From positions 186,001 to 250,000 of the forward strand of contig NZ_SUPK01000003.1 in the NCBI RefSeq assembly GCF_005049045.1: DNA of 64,000 nt, given 5' to 3'. Both the position numbers and the translations under genes were made by a program. The stretch comes from Cohnella pontilimi (GTDB taxonomy: Bacteria; Bacillota; Bacilli; Paenibacillales; Paenibacillaceae). This document shows positions 56,778-63,566 of the stretch, in pieces. The notes under the pieces are model-generated. The model did not search any database. It saw only the letters and a program-made list of their open reading frames with translations, and had not been told where the DNA came from. The stretch's first letter is position 1; each line of letters starts with the position of its first letter.

Positions 56778-59123
56778 CTATTTCTTGAAGTTCAAAATTT
56801 TATACAGTACCACTGCAGCTTGAGCGCGAGTCGCTTTGCCGTTCGGGTCAAACTTGCCGGCATAACCTACAACGAGTCCTTTGCTGGCTGCGAGAGCGAC
56901 TGAAGCTTTCAAAGTAGAATTGATCTTGGAAGCATCAGAGAATACTTTAAGCACCGCGTTCATATCCGTGACATCGTTTTTCAAATTCTGTGTGACTTCA
57001 AGTGCGTGAACAATCATGGCGGTCATTTCGGCACGGGTAATAGAAGCTTGCGGAACGAATTGATCCGCGGACCGGCCATGAACAATTCCGAGTTTCACAG
57101 CAGCTGCGACGTAAGGAGCAAACCAATCGGTGTCGTTGACATCGGTAAAGTTCTCTGTCGCGGAGCCATCTTCCAAATCCAGTGCACTGATTAACATTTT
57201 GACGAATTCAGCACGCGTCACGTTGTCATTCGGTGCGAATACTCCTTCGGATTTGCCGACAATTGCGCCTTTCGCAGCCAGTACCTGGATCGAACGGCCT
57301 GCCCAAGCTTGTACGCTGGCAGTATCTTTGAAAGTGACTTTATTCTCTACAACGACATAGGGAGACAGCGTGTCGCGGGATTCCACCATCTCATTGCCTT
57401 CCAGGTGCCCGCCTACGAATACGAGCTTGCCATCCACGATTTTCGCTGTAGTAAGCAGTTCCTTATCCACGCCAGCCGGTGTTTGAACTGGAATACGAAT
57501 CTGGATCGGTTGTTTGAAATTCGTGACCGCTTGCCCACCCACCGACAAGTTGAAATCGATGATGTCGGACACTTTCGTTTTATCGGTAATTGGCGAAGTA
57601 GTAACCTTCCGCAAGGAGATCGTTGTATCGGCGGAGAGCTGGCTGATCGGGATTATCATCGACGCCCCATTAACAACGACAGTAACACTTGCGAAACCGG
57701 CATTTTGAGCCTCAACCAAAATGTCTTTAGTAATGGTAACTTCTCCGGCTGAAGATGAAGTTTGGCCCAAATCAAGCTTCAGTGGAAGGGATATGCCAGC
57801 AGGATTCGCGCCCATGTCTTTCAACTTGGCTTTCAGTTGATCAGCAGCTTTCTTCAGTTCGGCAATGAGTCTCTTGGCCGAATCCTGATTCGGCTGTGCT
57901 ACGGCTTTGTCTCCCTCGATTCTGAGAGACTTCGAAAGATCCAATTCCGCTTTATTCAACGCCTGCTGAACGATTTTTAACGCTTCTTCCAGAAGTCTGG
58001 CTCTTTCAGTATCGGAAGCTCCAACAAGCTTTTTGGCGATCTCCTCGAGAGCTTTCATCGTCTCTCCGAAGTCTGGCAATACCATTTGATCTATGACAGG
58101 TGGTGGTGAATAGGTCGATGCCGGTACGCGATAAGTCAACGTGACTTGCTGGGAATAAACAGATTGATTATTAAAGTTGGCTTTTAATGTCACGGTTGCG
58201 GTCCCTTCACCGCTAAACACCAGTTGGCCATTATCTATGGTGATTAAATTATTGGGCGATACTGTCCACGATAAGATCGGAGATCCGATTCTCAAACCGC
58301 TGAAGGTTAGGAACGGTGTGCGAACGCGAACATCGCCCGTCGGATCAAACTCCAATTTTGCTTCGAGACTGACTGCGGCAATCAGCAGGGATTTCAAACC
58401 GTCTTTATATCCCGGCATCTTACCAACTATACTGTCTACGATGTTATTTACACGTTTGTTAGTGATCGCAAGATTGTTGTACGCTTTAGCGAATTTTGTG
58501 GAATCTGCGGTCAAAACTCGATTCAACGAATCCTTGAGCAATTGTTTGTATTCGGCATCCTTCAGTAAGACGGTGAGATCTATATGACTTTTCAAATCAG
58601 CTTCTATCGCATTGGCGAACTCAACAAAGTCCTCAAATTGGACGTCTTGTACACCGCCTAATTTTCCGAATTCATTGACGGCTTTTACGTACATAGACTG
58701 CTTAAGAATATCCACATTGTTGTCCATTGCCAGGCTCAAACCAATTCCCAATCTGAACAGTCCGTCAAATGTGTCGCGGTCTAGCAAGTGGGTGTACTCG
58801 TTTTCATGACCGGCTGGCACTTGAGATTTTACATAGTTGTACAATTCGGTTACTGCCGCATCGGATGTGAAGTTAACGGCGGTGAGTTGGGATCGGGCCA
58901 AATCCACTTGTGTTATGTAACCCAATTCTTCCGCTTTCTCATACAGATCACGCAGTTTTTGTTGGAATGCTGCTGTCGTAGATGGTAATGTTGCCGCATA
59001 AGCCACACTCGAAAATCCCATCGCTTCCGCGAGACCCTTGTTGCTCAGAGGAATGCCTGCAAAAGTCCCCGCGACCAAACTGGCCGCCAGGGTGGAGACT
59101 GCCAACTTCCTTCTCAACTTCAT
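56778..59123 (-). CDS. SLH-domain surface protein encoded within the polysaccharide operon
   Basis: About 781 residues. Signal peptide (LRRKLAVSTLAASLVAGTFAG, mature start near 45 after SVAYA). A helical N-terminal half (to about 270), a beta-rich part with an Ig/BIG_2-like stretch (SPNNLITIDNGQLVFSGEGTATVTLKANF), a helical stalk (EEIAKKLVGASDTERARLLEEAL), then three SLH repeats in the last ~190 residues with the ITRAEM/VTRAEFVKML/ATRAQAAVVL motifs. SLH domains bind pyruvylated secondary wall polymer. Start ATG 59123. Located between the BY-kinase and PglF genes, an unusual place for an SLH gene. Confidence 0.92.
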   Translation of the reverse strand: MKLRRKLAVSTLAASLVAGTFAGIPLSNKGLAEAMGFSSVAYAATLPSTTAAFQQKLRDLYEKAEELGYITQVDLARSQLTAVNFTSDAAVTELYNYVKSQVPAGHENEYTHLLDRDTFDGLFRLGIGLSLAMDNNVDILKQSMYVKAVNEFGKLGGVQDVQFEDFVEFANAIEADLKSHIDLTVLLKDAEYKQLLKDSLNRVLTADSTKFAKAYNNLAITNKRVNNIVDSIVGKMPGYKDGLKSLLIAAVSLEAKLEFDPTGDVRVRTPFLTFSGLRIGSPILSWTVSPNNLITIDNGQLVFSGEGTATVTLKANFNNQSVYSQQVTLTYRVPASTYSPPPVIDQMVLPDFGETMKALEEIAKKLVGASDTERARLLEEALKIVQQALNKAELDLSKSLRIEGDKAVAQPNQDSAKRLIAELKKAADQLKAKLKDMGANPAGISLPLKLDLGQTSSSAGEVTITKDILVEAQNAGFASVTVVVNGASMIIPISQLSADTTISLRKVTTSPITDKTKVSDIIDFNLSVGGQAVTNFKQPIQIRIPVQTPAGVDKELLTTAKIVDGKLVFVGGHLEGNEMVESRDTLSPYVVVENKVTFKDTASVQAWAGRSIQVLAAKGAIVGKSEGVFAPNDNVTRAEFVKMLISALDLEDGSATENFTDVNDTDWFAPYVAAAVKLGIVHGRSADQFVPQASITRAEMTAMIVHALEVTQNLKNDVTDMNAVLKVFSDASKINSTLKASVALAASKGLVVGYAGKFDPNGKATRAQAAVVLYKILNFKK

Positions 59124-59247
59124 TATGTACCGCACCTCAATCCTCATAATTTATCTTCAGCCCCAAAAGCCTGAACTTCAGCTCCCTGATCGACACCAGA
59201 GAGATGAAGGTCAACCTTTTCGATAACAGGGCATCAAACCCATCCTC

Positions 59248-59345
59248 ACGTCACACCCTCGACGATGAACGTCTAAGGTTCGCAAACCCACAGCGTGACC
59301 GAGTGCCTCCAGTGATATAGGTGCAGGAGGCATTACCTGTGACGT
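59248..59345 (-). ncRNA. Structured intergenic RNA between BY-kinase and SLH genes (EAR-like position)
   Basis: 98-nt element closed by an 8-bp helix ACGTCACA (59338-59345) with TGTGACGT (59248-59255). Inside it are three further hairpins: GCCTCC/GGAGGC (59326-59331 with 59305-59310), GGTT-TGCG-AACC (59277-59288) and GACG-TTCAT-CGTC (59261-59273). The 5' strand of the closing helix can instead pair with GTGAC just upstream (GTGAC-AAC-GTCAC), giving a mutually exclusive fold. Position matches the eps-associated RNA (EAR, epsC motif), which lies between epsB and epsC in B. subtilis and promotes processive antitermination. Family identity not established. Confidence 0.6.
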
Positions 59346-59354
59346 TGTCACCAT

Positions 59355-60050
59355 TCACTGAGTTTCTTCCGTACCGTAGTAACCGTAGTAATAACCATCT
59401 ACTGTTTTGCGGTTGATGTTATTCAGAACCACGCCAAGAATGCGGGCTTCCACTCGCTCCAAGGCGCCTTTGGCCTTAAGGATCATTTCCCGTTTGATTT
59501 TGCCGGCATCGGCCATCAACAGCACACCGTCTGTAAGCCGCGAAACGATCAGGGGATCCGTGACGGCGAGGACCGGCGGCGTGTCGAGCACGATCAGGTC
59601 GTACTGCTGCTTGAGCTCGAGAATCAGAGTCTCCATGCGCTTGGAGCCGAGAAGCTCGGACGGATTCGGCGGAATCGGCCCGGAGGTGATGAGGCTTAGT
59701 CCTTCCACCGTTGTTTCGCGGGTGGCCTTCGACCATTCGCACTGATTGGTTAGCACCGTCGTCAGACCGACTCGATTGGATTGCTGGAAAATGTGATGCT
59801 GGGTCGGCTTGCGCAGATCGGCGTCGATCAGCAGCACTTTCTTTTCCGCTTGCGCATAAGTCACGGCCAGATTGGCACTCGTCGTGCTCTTGCCTTCTCC
59901 GACCCGGGAGGATGTGACCATCAAAATCCCGATCGGATCGTCGACATTCGAGTATTCGATATTGGTGCGAAGAACTTTATAGGCTTCCGAAATCGGAGAC
60001 CTCGGATTCCATTCGGTAATAAGCGGCCACTTACGCGTCGAGCGTGCCAT
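59355..60050 (-). CDS. Bacterial tyrosine kinase (CapB/CpsD/EpsB-like)
   Basis: About 231 residues. Autophosphorylating BY-kinase acting with the Wzz-type activator. Walker A TSSRVGEGKSTT at about 47-58, Walker A' VLLIDADLRKP at about 72-82, Walker B DLIVLDTPPVLAVTDPL at about 150-166, and a C-terminal Tyr cluster (DGYYYGYYGTEETQ), the phosphorylation tail. ATG 60050 follows GGAG at 8 nt and overlaps the wzz end by 20 nt. Regulates chain length and export by cycles of phosphorylation and CapC dephosphorylation. Confidence 0.94.
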   Translation of the reverse strand: MARSTRKWPLITEWNPRSPISEAYKVLRTNIEYSNVDDPIGILMVTSSRVGEGKSTTSANLAVTYAQAEKKVLLIDADLRKPTQHHIFQQSNRVGLTTVLTNQCEWSKATRETTVEGLSLITSGPIPPNPSELLGSKRMETLILELKQQYDLIVLDTPPVLAVTDPLIVSRLTDGVLLMADAGKIKREMILKAKGALERVEARILGVVLNNINRKTVDGYYYGYYGTEETQ

Positions 60051-60780
60051 ATGCTTCACTCCTTCTCAGTTTGACCGACGCGGCTTTACCGTGCGCCTTC
60101 AGATCCTGCTCATTCATTTTCGGAATCATCGACAAGGTGGGCAGATCGAGAAACTCGCGAACCTCTTGCTCCGTTTTCAACGTGTCGTCCAAATACTCGA
60201 GGAGAAAAATGATCCCCATGCCCAGCATCAGAGCCAATACGAAACTGATCGCCAAGTTCAACTTCAGATTCGGAGAGACCGGTGCCGGTGCGGCCTTCGT
60301 GTCGGCTTCATTCAGAATGGACACGTTATCGACCTTCATTAAGGTCGGGATTTCTTTCTGGAAAACGTGCGATACGGCATTGGTGATTTTGGCGGCTCTG
60401 GCATATGATTCATCCCGCGCGACGACGGTCATCACCTGCGTATCGTTGACGGAATTGACGCTGATCTTCTGGATGAGGTCGTCCGATGTCAGCTTCAGAT
60501 CGGGGTAAGTGGAGATCACTTTGTTCATGATGCGGGGTGTCTTGATCACTTCTTTGTAAGTCTTGATGAGCTGGATATTGGAGTTGATCGTGCCGAGATC
60601 GATCTTGCCGAGATCCGCTGCGGAATCCGACTTGTTGACGATAAGCTTCGTCGACGCTTCATAAACCGGTTGAATCGCAAAATACGTATAGAAACCGGTG
60701 GTGAGACAGCTGATGAACACCAACAGAGCGGGCAGCCACCAACGTTTACGGATAATTTTCCAGTATTGAATAAGCTCCAA
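60031..60780 (-). CDS. Wzz-type chain-length determinant / kinase activator (CapA/EpsA-like)
   Basis: 249 residues. Two membrane helices (about 14-36 and 172-195) flank an extracytoplasmic domain; WKIIRKRWWLPALLVFISCLTTGFYTYFAIQPVYEASTKLIV is the Wzz N-terminal pattern, and the second helix is preceded by the Pro-rich APAPVSPNLKLNLAIS motif. A ~55-residue cytoplasmic tail would contact the kinase. TTG start at 60780 after GAGGGA. Order phosphatase-activator-kinase is common in Firmicute capsule loci. Confidence 0.92.
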   Translation of the reverse strand: MELIQYWKIIRKRWWLPALLVFISCLTTGFYTYFAIQPVYEASTKLIVNKSDSAADLGKIDLGTINSNIQLIKTYKEVIKTPRIMNKVISTYPDLKLTSDDLIQKISVNSVNDTQVMTVVARDESYARAAKITNAVSHVFQKEIPTLMKVDNVSILNEADTKAAPAPVSPNLKLNLAISFVLALMLGMGIIFLLEYLDDTLKTEQEVREFLDLPTLSMIPKMNEQDLKAHGKAASVKLRRSEAYGTLDA

Positions 60781-60789
60781 TGCAATCCC

Positions 60790-61569
60790 TCACAAACTCT
60801 GCTTTTTTTTGAAGCCGAAAATCGATTTTCGATGATTCACAACAGGTTCCCACGGGTATATCCTCTCTGACACGCTTAGAGCCATGGCGTTTTCTTGAAA
60901 ATGGCGCGCATAGGCTTCTCCGAATTGACTGCCGATGAAGCGGAACGCTTGCGGCAATTCCTCCAGTCTCTGCCCGGCCAGATGGGCATCGGAGGCAATG
61001 AAATGCGTCAAGCGCTGCTCGCACATGGCCAGCGCCGCTTTGTGCACCCGTCTGCCGAAGTGCCCCGTCAGCGAAGCCGCCGTCACTTGACTTAAAGCAC
61101 CTCTCCGGATGAGTTCTAAAAGAAGGTCCGGCTTTCTCAAAATGGCGGGATTTCTTTCGGGATGCGCGATAATCGGAATAAGTCCGAGCAAGTCCAATTC
61201 GTAAAATGTCTCCTCCCATTCCTCCCATGTCCACACGGACGGCAGTTCCAGCAGAAAATAGGAGCTATTGTTCAGAAGCGCCACTTGAGCGTTAAGCAAA
61301 TCCTCGATCAAATACCGGTGCAGCCTGACTTCTTGTCCAATCCGAACGTCGAGAGGGATACTTGCTTGAGATAGCTCGCGGTTGAATCGATTTACGGCTT
61401 CCCGAACCGTATCCGCCTCGTTAGTGAAATGTCCGTCCGCATGGTGAGGTGTGGCGTACATCGTCCGAATTCCCAGCTGGACTGCGGTCCTTGCCATATG
61501 GAGCGACGCTTCAAGCGAGCTTGGACCATCATCGGCTTCAGGCAGGATGTGACAATGAATATCGATCAT
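60790..61569 (-). CDS. PHP-family protein-tyrosine phosphatase (CapC/YwqE-like)
   Basis: 259 residues. Metal-dependent phosphatase of the BY-kinase. MIDIHCHILPEADDGPSSLEASLHMARTA (HxH motif), TMYATPHHADG, IGQEVRLH, LLELPSVWTWEEWEETFYEL, LIPIIAHPERN and FIASDAHLAGQR cover the expected metal ligands of PHP phosphatases. First gene of the polysaccharide operon, starting about 60 nt downstream of a promoter containing an XRE-type palindrome. Confidence 0.94.
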   Translation of the reverse strand: MIDIHCHILPEADDGPSSLEASLHMARTAVQLGIRTMYATPHHADGHFTNEADTVREAVNRFNRELSQASIPLDVRIGQEVRLHRYLIEDLLNAQVALLNNSSYFLLELPSVWTWEEWEETFYELDLLGLIPIIAHPERNPAILRKPDLLLELIRRGALSQVTAASLTGHFGRRVHKAALAMCEQRLTHFIASDAHLAGQRLEELPQAFRFIGSQFGEAYARHFQENAMALSVSERIYPWEPVVNHRKSIFGFKKKQSL

Positions 61570-61603
61570 GGCATCCTCACCAAGTTCTTTTTGGATACTT
61601 GTA

Positions 61604-61659
61604 GTAACATTTCGTATCTATATTGCCAAAGTTTAGGATACATATTGTATCTTTGTCAA
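61604..61659 (-). promoter_or_regulatory. capC operon promoter with two XRE-type operators
   Basis: Minus strand: consensus -35 TTGACA (61654-61659), 18-nt spacer, -10 TAAACT (61630-61635). Perfect palindrome halves GATACA-TAT-TGTATC (61637-61651) sit entirely within the spacer. A second, degenerate site GATACG-AAA-TGTTAC (61604-61618) lies at or just after the start of transcription, 33 bp (about three helical turns) away. The arrangement is that of a repressor-controlled promoter for the whole polysaccharide operon. Confidence 0.82.
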
Positions 61660-61877
61660 TACATTTTCACGTTTTCGAAATGATTCGAGATGGCGGCGTG
61701 ATGGATGCCGGACTGATCGGTTACGTCCGGGTGCGGGTGGGTCTTCTCCTTGGCGCAGCTGACACAGATCCCCATTCGATATTCGATCCGGTAATACCCG
61801 GTCCGAAACAACGTCGATGCACGCTCCAGTTCCACCAAAGCCCCGCATTGCAGGCAATAAAATGATTCGAGGTTCAC
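61656..61877 (-). CDS. Small CXXC zinc-ribbon-like protein
   Basis: 73 residues: two Cys pairs, FYCLQCGALVELE (about 7-19) and GICVSCAKEKTH (about 36-47), spaced like a zinc ribbon, then a His-rich tail (HPHPDVTDQSGIHHAAISNHF). No family named. GTG start at 61877 with GAGAGGTG about 7 nt upstream. It lies between xre/pilZ and capC; its stop overlaps the capC promoter -35. Its own promoter carries an XRE-type palindrome, so it may be a co-regulated accessory factor. Confidence 0.6.
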   Translation of the reverse strand: MNLESFYCLQCGALVELERASTLFRTGYYRIEYRMGICVSCAKEKTHPHPDVTDQSGIHHAAISNHFENVKMY

Positions 61878-61909
61878 CCTCTCCCACCTCTCATTTTGTA
61901 TACTCCATT

Positions 61910-61937
61910 TTTATATACTATATGTATCCTATTTCAA
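61910..61937 (-). promoter_or_regulatory. Promoter with XRE-type palindrome for the CXXC gene
   Basis: Minus strand: -35 TTGAAA (61932-61937), 16-nt spacer, -10 TATAAA (61910-61915). GATACA-TAT-AGTATA (61914-61928; left half perfect, two mismatches right) lies within the spacer, the same geometry as at the capC promoter. Confidence 0.6.
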
Positions 61938-61944
61938 TGTTATT

Positions 61945-61959
61945 GTTACAGTTTGTAAC
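61945..61959. promoter_or_regulatory. Variant palindrome GTTACA-N3-TGTAAC
   Basis: Perfect 15-bp palindrome with the same half-site length and 3-nt centre as the GATACA sites but with T for A at position 2. Next to it is another inverted repeat, ATACTA-N6-TAGTAT (61961-61978). Both lie just upstream of the CXXC gene promoter. Confidence 0.45.
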
Positions 61960-62017
61960 TATACTATTAAACTAGTATACCCTCGTCGATTTGTCAACGG
62001 ACTTGCCGAAATTTCGA

Positions 62018-62059
62018 AGAAAAATGAAAGCCCGCCCCGGACTTGAACCGGCGGCGGGC
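62018..62059 (-). terminator. Terminator of the pilZ gene
   Basis: GCCCGCC(G)CCGG...CCGGGGCGGGC hairpin followed by TTTCATTTTTC on the minus strand, 27 nt after the stop. Confidence 0.75.
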
Positions 62060-62085
62060 GGCCCTTCTCCTAATGGTGTTGCCGG

Positions 62086-62511
62086 TCACTCTTCAAGGCT
62101 GAATCTGCCGTAGGCTTGATGCATGCGGGCGAGTTCCGGAGAACTCTTGATGATCCGACTGTTCAGCACTCTGGTGATCATCATTCGCATGAGCGGATTG
62201 ACGTCCATTTCGACACCGTATTCCCGCCATTGTGGATCCGCGGTGCTATGACGAATCACGCCTCTCACTTCCAGACGAACCCCTTGCAGCATGAATTGTA
62301 ATCCGACTAGCCATTCCACATCGTCAGCGAAACGCAACGGAGTCGCGAATCGCAAGCCTCCCGGACTGAGATCCAAAATGAGCGCTTTGGCCGCCCGGGA
62401 GTGAATCGGGTAATGACGAATGCCGAGCACACGAAGCTCTGCGGTTACGCCTTCGTACAGCGTAAGTCGAATGTGCCGGCGGCGGGAGCCGCCTTGCATG
62501 GGGATGGCCAT
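62086..62511 (-). CDS. PilZ-domain protein (c-di-GMP effector candidate)
   Basis: About 141 residues. RRRHIRLTLYEGVTAELRV near the N-terminus carries the RxxxR motif and ILDLSPGGLRFATPLRF the (D/N)xSxxG motif, the two c-di-GMP-binding elements of PilZ domains. The rest completes the six-stranded barrel plus a short helical tail. No partner domain. Start ATG 62511 has GGAGG at 8 nt; upstream ATGs lack an SD. Flanked by the XRE gene and the CXXC/capC promoters, with two palindromes upstream, suggesting c-di-GMP input to the surface-polysaccharide programme (inference). Confidence 0.87.
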   Translation of the reverse strand: MAIPMQGGSRRRHIRLTLYEGVTAELRVLGIRHYPIHSRAAKALILDLSPGGLRFATPLRFADDVEWLVGLQFMLQGVRLEVRGVIRHSTADPQWREYGVEMDVNPLMRMMITRVLNSRIIKSSPELARMHQAYGRFSLEE

Positions 62512-62529
62512 AATGGCAACCTCCGCAAT

Positions 62530-62579
62530 TCTACATAACGTATCTTGTGAATTTGGCATCAGATGATACACACTGTAAA
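62530..62579. promoter_or_regulatory. Two degenerate XRE-type palindromes upstream of pilZ
   Basis: On the minus strand GATACG-TTA-TGTAGA (62530-62544), and on the plus strand GATACA-CAC-TGTAAA (62565-62579; left half perfect, two mismatches right). Centres are 35 bp apart. A clear -35/-10 pair for pilZ was not identified. Confidence 0.5.
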
Positions 62580-62649
62580 GTAGAGAAGCTGATTAATACA
62601 GTCGAAAAATGGTTAAAGTAAGAAGAGCTAAATAAATAGCTCTGATTTT

Positions 62650-62677
62650 TTGCTTTTTTAGATACATAGTGTATAAT
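62650..62677 (+). promoter_or_regulatory. xre promoter overlapped by its putative operator
   Basis: -35 TTGCTT (62650-62655), 16-nt spacer, perfect -10 TATAAT (62672-62677). GATACA-TAG-TGTATA (62661-62675; one mismatch) covers the spacer and most of the -10, as expected for autorepression. Confidence 0.72.
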
Positions 62678-62732
62678 AGATTCCGTCGGATTTTGGAAGA
62701 TTTTGCGACATATCGTCTCTGGAGGGAAATTG

Positions 62733-63104
62733 ATGAATATCGGCAGTCGCATCTCGCATTTACGGGACCAACGCGGTTGGACACAAGAGCAGTTGGCTTC
62801 TTCCCTCGGCATCTCCCGAGCAGCATTATCTCATTATGAGAAAAATCGGAGAGAACCGGACTCGGAGACGCTCACCAAGTTGGCCGATTTGTTCAAGGTA
62901 ACGATCGATTATTTGGTCGGACGTACCGAAAACCCCCACATGGTGCTGGATTCGGATGTCAGTCAGTTTGTCGACAAGCTTGAGCTGTCCGATGATGAAA
63001 TCTTGGCGAAATTCTCCCTTACGATCGACGGACGGGAGTTGACACCTGAGGAAGCCCGCCGTTTCATTGCGTTCGTCCGTGCGGAGCGGTCGATGGAAGC
63101 GTAA
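62733..63104 (+). CDS. XRE-family transcriptional regulator
   Basis: 123 residues. N-terminal Cro/CI-type HTH: RISHLRDQRGWTQEQLASSLGISRAALSHYEKNRREPDSETLTKLADLFKVTIDYLVG (HTH about 17-38; recognition helix around SRAALSHYE). The C-terminal part (DDEILAKFSLTIDGRELTPEEARRFIAFVRAERSM) is the short helical extension of many Firmicute XRE repressors, probably dimerisation. No membrane or sensor domain. ATG 62733 after GGAGGG. Its promoter and several nearby surface-gene promoters share GATACA-N3-TGTATC, making it the prime candidate for the regulator of that set. Confidence 0.9.
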   Translation: MNIGSRISHLRDQRGWTQEQLASSLGISRAALSHYEKNRREPDSETLTKLADLFKVTIDYLVGRTENPHMVLDSDVSQFVDKLELSDDEILAKFSLTIDGRELTPEEARRFIAFVRAERSMEA

Positions 63105-63130
63105 TATTCGGCAGTCCCGCACAAATGAAC

Positions 63131-63169
63131 AACTCGCGTTCCGATCCGCCGGATCATGACACGCGAGTT
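63131..63169. terminator. Hairpin between xre and the convergent 47-codon ORF
   Basis: Outer stem AACTCGCGT/ACGCGAGTT with an inner GATCC-GCC-GGATC stem. No U-run on the plus strand, weak GTTGTTCATTT on the minus. A likely shared 3' end. Confidence 0.5.
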
Positions 63170-63190
63170 ATCGGGGTCAAGGGAATAAGG

Positions 63191-63334
63191 TCAGTTGGGT
63201 GTGGAACGGTGCGCCGTGCTCCATTCGCCTGGCCAGCGTTTCGGGTCAATGCCCAGTTGAACGAGAATTTTTCGGATATCGATTTTCACTCGGTCGTGAT
63301 CTTCAGGTGTCTTCACTCGCAGATCATGTTCCAT
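63191..63334 (-). CDS. Small ORF, 47 residues, unknown function
   Basis: Reads MEHDLRVKTPEDHDRVKI...DIRKILVQLGIDPKRWPGEW, ending STAHRSTPN, with charged amphipathic character. ATG 63334 has GGAGG at 5-6 nt, a convincing ribosome site. Codon pattern resembles neighbours. No family recognised; convergent to xre and separate from gltA. Support is SD plus open frame only. Confidence 0.5.
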   Translation of the reverse strand: MEHDLRVKTPEDHDRVKIDIRKILVQLGIDPKRWPGEWSTAHRSTPN

Positions 63335-63505
63335 CCGTGCCTCCAAATCCTCTCTCTCGTAATTGTCGCTTAATATTCCCCTTACAACCTTCTAATATAT
63401 TGTAAAAGTTGCTGCTTGCGGAGACTGTCGAGCGATGGGTCTTAAACATATGTTTTTTCAAGGAAGTTTTGTCGAAGAGCAGGGTGTTTCCCACAAAGTG
63501 TACAT

Positions 63506-63553
63506 AAAAAACCGGACGAGAGACCCAGATATGGGCCATTCGTCCGGTTTTTT
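63506..63553. terminator. Terminator of glutamate synthase gene
   Basis: AAAAAACCGGACGA/TCGTCCGGTTTTTT with a 20-nt loop containing a smaller GACCCAGATATGGGCC pairing. T-runs on both sides; lies 14 nt past the gltA stop. Confidence 0.9.
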
Positions 63554-63566
63554 CTTGAGCCGCCGA

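Noticed and set aside
61633-61887. 84-codon alternative minus-strand ORF overlapping the CXXC gene
   Set aside because: The other frame has paired CXXC motifs and a proper GTG/SD; this one has no motif and runs through the capC promoter.
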